A stretch of DNA of 64,000 bases from Aldrovandia affinis. Its lineage: Eukaryota; Chordata; Actinopteri; Notacanthiformes; Halosauridae. The translations under genes were made by a program, and so were the position numbers. Numbering within the stretch: position 1 is the first letter of the stretch; each line of letters starts with the position of its first letter. Below are positions 34,101 through 64,000 of this stretch, piece by piece. Below the pieces are notes generated by a model. It was not told the DNA's origin. It did not search any database and saw only the letters and a list, made by a program, of their open reading frames with translations. The DNA is taken from positions 1,798,001 to 1,862,000 of the forward strand of contig JAINUG010000114.1 in NCBI GenBank assembly GCA_029706075.1, read 5' to 3'.

Positions 34101-34430
34101 AGGGTGACTTGCATAGTTTGTATCTTAAACTTCTATACAGTTTCCACTATAGTCTATACAGTGACATCCCACCAAAGATCTGAAACCACAAAAATCTAGT
34201 TAAATGCTACTCTACACAATAATGAACACACATTTTAAGACAAAGTTGTTTTGTTGCATAGTATATTTATTACTACAATGTTACAGAGCAAATCTTATGA
34301 AGGTTTTGATTGATAGGCTAATGGCTTACTGTAGCTTCAATGAATTTCTCAATTTAAATAAACAGTCATTGTGAAAGAACATTTAACCATATATAGACCC
34401 TATCTAAAACATTGAGTGTAAACATTTTTA
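31185..34430. repeat. Tandem unit 3 (about 3.25 kb)
   Basis: Near-identical to units 1 and 2, except for a cluster of small deletions and substitutions at about 33,258-33,560 and an A-run near 31,803 in place of ACAATAGCTGAAAAAAA. It ends at CATTTTTA|CTG, where unique flank begins; the other units have CATTTTTAGCATAAAA at this point. Confidence 0.95.
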
Positions 34431-35405
34431 CTGTATATAACTTTGGAGTAGCAGCTACTGAAGTATAAGTACAAAAGGACCACTAATCAGAGTTGAAAGT
34501 ATTTATTGGTAATTGGTTTCTCCAAAATTGTCCAGTGAAATATGTCATAATGGAGGTTAATTACCCTTTCAATGGAAAGGCCCTTTTGGCCATTCAGTTA
34601 TAAAAATGCAAGAACTTATTTGTTATAACTGTTTCAGCAAATTAGAGACTTGAGGTATTCTTTCAGTCACCACATGAAATGTGCAGAGCATCATCACCAT
34701 AGCAGGATATAGGGTGAATTGTTTCTTAAGTACCAACACCATGATGTCATAAATCATGTTCATGAATTAAATAGTCAAGGTTTATGAAGTAATGTAATTA
34801 GAGCACATCTGATTCTAATATATAGATGGTTTGTTCCTCTGAATACAAATTTGTCTTCATAGTTTTAGCCCATGCGTACATACATACAAACAATACAAAC
34901 AAACACACACACACACTCACATTAAATGATTAAGCCATTTGAGAAAGGAAATGAGAGATAAAATAGAGAATCATGTCTTGGGGGCACTGAAATGTTGGGG
35001 AATATTTGAACTACACTCATGGCAGTAAATACGTGACAACAACAAAAGAGTCATTGAGTGGGTAATTCAATCATCATATAATTGTCTGCTCAAATGGACT
35101 AAGGACATAATCATGTTACACCCCGTGTGCGATCAAATGTCAATGAGATGAAATCTCTTCCAGCATCAGAGTGTACCACACGCCTTTTAACAAACGTTAT
35201 TTGAGACTTAAACAACAATGTGAGTTTATTGTGGAAATTCACAGAAAGGTTTAGGAAAATACCCGTTGACATCCTATTAAATGTGTTATTAAAGCTTAAG
35301 GTACTTTTCCATTTTAGTTTTGTCAAAGTTAAAGTTTAAAATAATGAAATTGATTGAGAATATCATCCTTCTGGAAGTTCTAAGCTCATCACCCGTATCC
35401 TTATA
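34431..35405. other. No recognised gene
   Basis: AT-rich unique sequence with a short (CA)n-type microsatellite at about 34,876-34,918. Confidence 0.4.
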
Positions 35406-35843
35406 TACAATAGGCTCTGTTTTTATTCACAACCTTTATAAAGATGAACAAAAGACATTGTATAAAACAAACGATATACGTAATGAGGTATTTCATGCAC
35501 AAAAAATCGGAAAATTCAAAACTTACATTACTAATGCAATAGTTCAGAAAAACATATTTTGTTTTATCAATTTTTATTTTCCAGAAAACATCTGGATCAC
35601 AATTATTCATATCCCTAAATATTATTTTAAATGCAATCCAACAAAAACAAATCTTCATAAATATCAATTCAATTAATTTAATTACAACTTTATTGTCCAG
35701 CCAAGGCAACATCACATCAATGTACAACTATACAATAGGAACAAAAGATCCCTTATTTTGTTTGCTGGGGTGTTCTATGGCATCATCGTGAGGGAAGTTG
35801 GAAGTTCAAATAAGTTGTATATTTATTGTACATTTTATTTTTG

Positions 35844-35984
35844 GTTCTGTGTGGCTCAGTAGGTAGAGCATGGCGTTGGCAACGCTTAGGTTGTGGGTTC
35901 AATCCCCGCTGGAACCACATATACTGAAAAATTTATGCATTCACTACTGTAAATTGCTTTGGATAAAAGCGTCTGCTAAATGGC
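35844..35984 (+). repeat. tRNA-derived SINE
   Basis: The best-preserved copy in the window: box A TGTGGCTCAGTAGGTAGAGC, box B GGTTCAATCCC, 3' tail GCTTTGGATAAAAGCGTCTG. It lies inside the insertion in the Tc1 element. Confidence 0.9.
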
Positions 35985-36011
35985 TTGTTTATTTATGATT
36001 TATTTTATTTT

Positions 36012-36126
36012 CTATAGCGTCGTCCTGAGTAGCTCAAATTCGGAGTGGAGGTAGTGTTTAGTGTTTTATAAAGACACTAAACACTCCCTCCACTCCGAAT
36101 TTGAGTTACTCAGGACGATGCTATAG
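36012..36126. repeat. 53-bp fold-back with 9-bp loop
   Basis: 36,012-36,064 pairs with 36,074-36,126 at 50 of 53 positions. The outer ends are CTATAGCGTCGTCCTGAG and CTCAGGACGATGCTATAG. It is part of the material inserted in the Tc1 element. Confidence 0.95.
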
Positions 36127-37315
36127 AATATAATATATACAATAAATATACAACTTATTTGAAGTTAATTGGAAGGTTATGGAACTAAAACAGTGGCCTA
36201 CAATGGTTTCCTTTTTCCCAAGAGCATAAAAAGTAGAATACATGTTTGAAATACTGTGGTCAGCCATCATCATGGTGAAAGGCAAATAACTCCCTGAAAG
36301 CGTCAGACAAAAGGTTATTGACCTCTACAGATCAGGAGATCTACAAAAAACGAAAAAGTTAAAAGACACCGCTTTCCACTGTTGTGTCAATTATTAGGAA
36401 GTTTAAGGCCATTGGAACAGTGGCTAACCTGGCAGGTAGAGGATGCAAGGTAGATCTTGCCCCATGTAGTGAGACGGATGGTCTGAGAGGCAAAATAAGG
36501 TTTTTTAAGATCTCCAAAACAACCTGGCATCTTGGGGTTACAAGGTGTCTAAAGCTACCATACGATGAAGCCTACATGACAATGGCCTTATGGCAGTTGC
36601 AAGAAGGAAGCCTCTTTTGAAGACAATTCACCGAAACAGGCATCTTGAATTCATCAAACTACATCTGAACTACAATTGGAACCGTGTCTTGTGGTGATGA
36701 AACAAAAATCAAGCTTTTTGGACGTGCACATCAGCATTATGTTTGGCGTCCAAAGAATGCAAGTAATGTTGAAAAGCACCTCATGCCTACGGTGAAACAT
36801 GGTGATGGATCTTTGGGGTTGTTTTTCCAATGCCCTTTAGATGGGTTGACATTTTGCATCCACAGGCCCTGGACAGCAATCCCAAACATGCGTCCAAAGA
36901 AACTAAGAAATGGTTGACAGAGCACAAGATCAATGCCCTGACCATCTCAGTCTCCAGACCTGAATACAATTGAACATTTGTGGTTTGAACTAAAAAAAGC
37001 AGTCCACAAACGTCAACACAAGAATCCTCCCCAAGAAGTTTCATAACCTCGTACAGCACTACAGAAGGCGACCACTTGCTGTTATAATGGCCAAGGGATG
37101 AACCACAAAGTACTGATAACAGGGGTGTGAATATTTGTGATTCTTGATTTTGATTTTGATTGTGGTTAGTACCAATGCATTATTAAAGAATATAATTTTA
37201 AATTTTTTTTATTGATTACATCATTACATATATAGCTTATTTTATGCAATCTCTTTTGTTCAAAAATTACCCAATAATTTACTCAATAAATTGAATAAAA
37301 ATGGAGGCTACTGTA

Positions 37316-39372
37316 TGTGCATTTATACAGCTGGATATTTATGAAAACTATTAATCGTTAAGGATCTTGCTCAAGGGTACAGAAACAGTGCCACACCAGC
37401 AAATGAAACCTGGTTTACATTTAGAAACTCAGCTACAGTATCTAACCCTAAACCAAATCATCGTAAATCTACAGTAAATCTCAATGTAATAATTGTCAAT
37501 AGAGATAGAAAATAAAATTGAAACATCTTCAAATACAGTTTAAGTGCAACAGGAGTTTATTTTATGTGTAAATATGTGTTATTTGGTCACGTGAAACCAC
37601 ATCCAAGCACTGGAGTGTTTCAAAGTAAGTGTCCAGTGATTCATGTCCCAAATAATCCATCAAGAGAAATAAGAGTAATAATACATTTAACAGATTTTTA
37701 TTAATGCAGTCATTAAGAATATTTTCATGAAAACAAAAGCATCTGGAAAGTATTGAGGTTCCCTTAATACAACTGCAATCCGGGGATGGATTTAAAACCA
37801 GAAAAAAGGTTTTCACCAAGGTAAAAAATATTGAAGAATATGATTTAGTAGAGTTCAAATTAGCTCACTCTTCCATAAATCTGGAGTCGAGCATGCTTCT
37901 CTATGGCTTTCATTTGTCTTCCCTGGTAAGAACTCAGAATCTTCTCAGAACAAACACGTTTCGGAGCATATTCTAGTCATGCCCTGCTTTTATTTTGAAG
38001 TCATAAGCCCCTCACACCTTACATACAAAATTTGCTTTATACCCCCAGTTACCAAATGGGTAGATAAATCGGTAACAGCGGTTTTCGATTAATACAGCAG
38101 CCATAAAACAATCCATGTCTTTATCAATGGAAAAACATAAACAATACAGGGAAAAATACTGGTTTGCATGATTTTACAATAGTGTAAATGATGCTATCTA
38201 TTTAATAGACAACACATGTCCATTTATATAATTTTCATGCTGATTAATACACCCCAAATTCCCCAAATTCTCATTAGTCGCTAGGAGTAAAATATGGGGG
38301 GAAAAGGCAACAAAATACACAAAAACCTTCAATAATAAACTGTAAAGAAAGATCTCTAACAACATTGTGCATCAATATGGACAATGTTAAGTATGTGACT
38401 AAATAATATTTATGCTAAATCACAAAACAAAATTCAGAAATGGACAGCATCGGAAATTAAAATATATGGAAAACAATAATTGATTAGTTCCATCTGTCAA
38501 TCTACTGACCCTTTCTAATGCTTGTTATATTATTTCTATTTTTAAGAATTTGTTTTGAATAACTGCTCTTATATATAGAAGCTTTCACTGTTCTAGGTCT
38601 TTAAAGGAATTTATTTAGCCAATGGGACTGATCAAAGGGACAACAGAGAGCCAGATGACAAATCTGACCAGGACACCAGAGGACACCCTACTCTTTCAGT
38701 TAGTGCCATTGGAATTTTAATGAATCATGCCCGGAGTTTAATGTCTCATTTGAAAGACCATCTCTCACAGCACTGTGTCACTATCACTACACTAGGGAAA
38801 TTGACTAGGGAGACTTTCCACTATTGGGCCAACACCTTTTCAAGCAGCAATTTGGTTCTCAGGAGGTCTCCCATTCAAGTACTACTATTGCCAGCCCTGT
38901 ATCAGTATCAGCAAACTGGCAATAGAGGTCTGCATGGTGGGCTGTCTTCATTTATTTAGCTGTGAGATTATGGCTTCCAGAATTTTCAAGCATCAGTTAA
39001 TGCAAAAAAAGATATATAATTAAAAAACAGGAGCCTTTGGCAATAATAATGTGCCAATGCATGTTTAAAATATGGGTAAGTATTTACTACAAACTCTCAT
39101 TCCCAATCATGAAACTTCCAGCATGTCAAATTATCTTTATCATATTTAAATAGTTTTAGAACTCACACCCATTTTTCAAACATACAATACAGGACTCATT
39201 GGTCATCAGTATTAGGACGGTCAGAACAGATCACTACATATCTGATGAAAAAAGGAAATTAAATGTTTTCTCTCAAACCAACCCAAATTATACATTAAAT
39301 TATTCTTAAGAACTCCAGTACCATCGATGAAGGATACCACGCAGTCTGGAATACATACAACAATTTAGAACA
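37316..39372. other. No recognised gene
   Basis: AT-rich unique sequence downstream of TMTC3. No conserved domain is seen in either strand. Confidence 0.4.
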
Positions 39373-39374
39373 TA

Positions 39375-40922
39375 CAGTGGGTATGACAATTATTCACCCC
39401 CTTTGGCATTTTTCACATTTTATGGAATCAAAATTGATTTATTTGGGATTTTTTACCACTGACAAACACAAAATACTTGGTCAAATAAAAAAAAATCTAA
39501 AGATGAATTAATTCCAAATAAACACAGTAATTGATTACATAAGTATTCCCCCTTTTTCTAAGACACACCTAAATAAACTGGTGCAATCAATTGTCTTCAG
39601 AGGTCACATAATTATTTGATTGGAGTCCACCTGTGTACAATTAAGATGTTTCAAATGAATTCTAATTAAATACACCTGTCTGTGAGATGTCCTAGAGTTG
39701 GTTAGTGCATTTCGAAACAAGAGCTCCATCATGAAGACCAAAGAACAATCAAAGCAAATCCAAGAAACAATCTTTCAAAAGCACGAATCAGGGAAAATAT
39801 ATAAGATTTCAAAGACTATGAATATCCCCTGGAGCACTGTTAGGTCCATCATAAAGAAATGGACAGAATATGGCACAGCTGTGAATTTGCCTAGAACAGG
39901 CCATCATCCAAGACTGAGCATCTGTGCGAGAAGGGCACTCGTTAAGGAGGCCACCAAGAGGTCTATGGCAACTCTGACAGTTACAGTAATCCATGGCAGA
40001 GATGGGAAAAAATGTCCATGGAACAACAATAGCCTGTGTGCTTCACAAATCTGCACTTTATCGGAGGGTGGAAAAAGAGAAAGCCATTGTTGAAGAAAAC
40101 TCACCAAGTCTCGCTTAGAATTTGCATGTGGGAGACTCTCAAACAAAGTAGAGGAAGATTCTATGGTCTGATAAGGCCAAGATTGAACTTTTTGGCATCA
40201 ACGTGAGGCGCTATGTTTGTCGCAAGCCTAACACTGTGCATCATCCCCGAACACTATCCCGACCGTGAAACATGTTGGCAGGAGCCGAATATCATTGGGA
40301 TGCTTCTCTGCTTTAAGGACTAGAAAACATGTCAAAATATGGATGGATGGCACAAGATAGACAAATCTTGGAGGAAAACCTGCTGCAGTCTGCAAGACAC
40401 TTGCAACTTACTTGCGAGAAGACTTATATTCAAGCAGGACAATGACCGAAAGCATACAACAAAAGCCACATTGGAGTGGTTTCAATTGTTTTTTTAATCG
40501 ATGTCCTAGAGTGGCCGAATCAAAGCCCAGACCTCAATTCCATTGAGAATCTGTGGAAAGATTTGGAAATTGCTGTTCACCACCAACTGATGGAGCTTGA
40601 GCAATTTTAGAAAGAATGGGTGAAAATTTGCAATGTCCAGATGTGCAAAGCCCGTTGAGATTTACGCAGATAGACTGACAGCTGTAATTGCAGCTAAAGG
40701 TGCTTTATCGAATATTAAGCCAAGCGGGGTGAATACTTACGTAATCAATTGTTTTTTATTTGCAATTAAGAACTAAGAGCTGTTTTTTTATTTGATATCA
40801 GAGTACTTTGTGATTATCAGTGGCAAGAAGGCAAAATTAAATCCATTTAAATTGAATTCCATGAAGTAAGAAAATAAAATGTGAAAAATGCCAAAGGTGG
40901 TTTATACTTTTTATACCCACTG
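39375..40922 (+). mobile_element. Full-length Tc1-like element, inactive
   Basis: 1,548 bp with ends CAGTGGGTATGACAATTATT and TTTTTATACCCACTG, each next to TA. The N-terminal helix-turn-helix part is open (39,698-40,093): KTKEQSKQIQETIFQKHESG, KISKTMNIPWSTVRSIIKKW and NLPRTGHHPRL. The catalytic region follows in other frames ([61 protein letters not shown]). Confidence 0.9.
39698..40093 (+). pseudogene. Tc1 transposase N-terminal part
   Basis: A 131-codon open frame with the two DNA-binding helix-turn-helix domains of Tc1 transposases, ending after RDGKKCPWNNNSL where the frame is lost. The initiating ATG is uncertain; KTKE at about residue 13 is the usual start region of this family. Confidence 0.8.
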
Positions 40923-41819
40923 TATACAGTATACAATAGATGTGAAGTATGCCCAGCAATTCAGTTGTTGCTTGTGCACAGGTTAGCACAAATCATTTTG
41001 CTACAAACAATGTGAAACAAAATGATACACACTGCCAAACCAGATGATAATTACTGTGAAGTGACAAACTACACCATGAGGGACATTTGCGAAGTGTATC
41101 TGGAGAGTAATCAATCGAAGGTTAATTCAGAGGTCTTTAATTTAAAACCATTAAACAAGTGCAGTTTTGAAGTTCAGTGTAGTTTTGAGTGGTACCTAGA
41201 GATAACATTTCATTATGTTCCACAGCATTTAAAAGTGTGAATATTTGAAAAAGCTTCAAGTCACAACTCTGGTAGTTGGTGAGAAACTAAAACATATCTA
41301 GTTTAAGATGCTGCAACTACATGGTATGATTATACATGCACACAACAGTAAGGATCATAAGTGAATAATATTACATGAGTAAGAACATTGCGTTATCACG
41401 ACATTGCAACTGTCACTGTACAGAAATCATTTTATGTTTGAATTTGACATGCCACATCACTGGTGTAAAACGTTTTAATTTAGAATCTAAATCCTAAATT
41501 AATCCATTATCAATCCGATTACAATATGAGAGGATAAGCAGTTATTGCTTACTCACTGAAACGCATCCCTTTAGTGGTAATGGGGTTTTTGCAAAACAAA
41601 ATGCAAAGATGACTTTGCTCTGACTGTATGAAGCAGTGAAGAGCAGACAAAAGCAATGCCAACCCAAGGTAAGAGATGATGTCGACATTGATACAGAAGG
41701 TTACAATGTGGAGACTGCCATACCGTTGAATGGTGTGATGTAATGTAGCTGATAAGAAAACTGCAAGGGATTATAACATGCTGTAGATCCTGCTCTTGAG
41801 TCAGCAAACACATATTTTC

Positions 41820-42353
41820 CTTTTATTGACCACGATACAATCATTACACACGATTAATTTATAAGCCCATTTGTAACAAAAATAGCTGACATAAGTCTAA
41901 AAATAAAATAAAAATCTAATTAAAAAATCCAGTGATCCACAAGTAAAAAAACAAACAAAACAAAACAAAGCAAAACATACTTTTTAAATAAACCGAATAT
42001 GATACGACATTCATAATGACCACATTTCAGGGCTCAGATTAGTGTATCTAGTAATCATGTGCTTTTTATTTTCATGCCTCCCTAAATATGTTTTTTTTTT
42101 TTTTTTTTTTTTTTAAGGGATAATTTGATGTCCTCAAATTTCCCCATTTAGCAACAGTACTTTTGTCAATCAAAGCAATGAGCCATTTCACTTCAGCCCT
42201 CAAAAACATTTTCTTACTCGGGGGCATGAACGCATGCATAAACAAGGGGCGGATGTCACCCATTAAGTAACGCCGACCTGTTTCTAAATGGAAGCCAACC
42301 CTCGTCTTTAAATAGTAGTATAAAAGTAGTCCAGCCGTAAAAAGGCAATAAGG
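41820..42353 (-). other. Likely TMTC3 3' untranslated region, with two candidate polyadenylation signals
   Basis: Downstream of the TMTC3 stop, AATAAA (minus strand) occurs at 42065-42070 and again at 41822-41827. Either could end the transcript. A run of about 25 T (plus strand) lies at about 42,089-42,113. Which signal is used, or whether the UTR runs further left, cannot be decided from sequence alone. Confidence 0.45.
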
Positions 42354-63943
<21,590 letters not shown>

Positions 63944-64000
63944 CTTCAGGGAGACAGCAATGTGCACTGTTAGGAACGTGCAACAGAAAACATTTCCATG

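Larger units (their letters stand above)
35408..37313 (+). mobile_element. Tc1-like element containing a SINE and a fold-back
   Basis: Left end CAATAGGCTCTGTTTTTATT, right end AAAAATGGAGGCTACTG, each next to TA. Colinear with 48,592-50,029, except for an insertion at about 35,665-36,145. The transposase is broken: LPYDEAYMTM, GDETKIKLFGRAHQHYVWRP and KNASNVEKHLMPTVKHGDGS are in different frames, and part of the DDE region is missing. Confidence 0.85.

Noticed and set aside
24571..34430. CRISPR or satellite array
   Set aside because: The repeats are 3.3 kb long, contiguous and composed of transposon pieces with no spacers. The array has only three units.
35844..35984. A functional tRNA gene
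   Set aside because: Only the A and B boxes are tRNA-like. The head cannot fold into a proper cloverleaf with the sequence given and is followed by a SINE body and tail.
37562..37858. 98-codon minus-strand open frame downstream of TMTC3
   Set aside because: Low-complexity hydrophobic peptide in AT-rich DNA, with no domain or supporting signals.

Overview
This is eukaryotic DNA, almost certainly from a ray-finned fish. It has one intron-rich vertebrate gene, many decayed Tc1/mariner elements, fish-type L2 and CR1 LINEs, tRNA-derived SINEs, solo LTRs and a PIF/Harbinger element. The sequence does not fix the species. No bacterial-style operon, CRISPR array or viral genome is present.

Right third (42,354-63,943, minus strand): the 3' twelve coding exons of TMTC3, an ER membrane protein with tetratricopeptide repeats. 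Every exon boundary was read from AG/GT splice sites, and the phases agree throughout. The joined exons encode 864 residues plus a stop. By comparison with the family, roughly the first 60 residues lie beyond base 64,000. The introns carry Tc1 copies (48,592-50,029; 52,032-52,547; 63,065-63,625), a 93-bp Tc1-ended MITE (51,649-51,741), SINE pieces and a perfect 41-bp hairpin at 56,134-56,234.

Left third (1-20,250): repeat-rich intergenic DNA. It holds CR1 and L2 fragments, a Gag-like fragment, a PIF/Harbinger element with ATA target duplication (8,184-9,648), a TA-flanked MITE (9,935-10,558), a LINE RT fragment and a SINE between two 63-bp direct repeats. A 4.5-kb CR1 element (about 14,590-19,080) retains an ORF1 resembling an SGNH esterase plus endonuclease and RT. 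It is broken by a SINE and two solo LTRs that have target duplications. Two further LTRs follow.

Middle (20,250-34,430): the most striking structure. A 2.3-kb arm (20,250-22,572) reappears inverted at 24,696-27,055. The right-hand version is then part of three head-to-tail units of about 3.3 kb (24,571-27,879; 27,880-31,184; 31,185-34,430). All four copies are near identical over long stretches. Two internal differences suggest that the isolated left arm keeps the older state. Beyond it lie two more Tc1 elements with intact ends (35,408-37,313 and 39,375-40,922), the first holding a 53-bp fold-back.

The only functional host gene I can support is TMTC3. The main points for follow-up are the palindrome plus triplication, and the recurrence of long snap-back hairpins at four separate places. 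Family names rest on reading motifs by eye; no database search was run.
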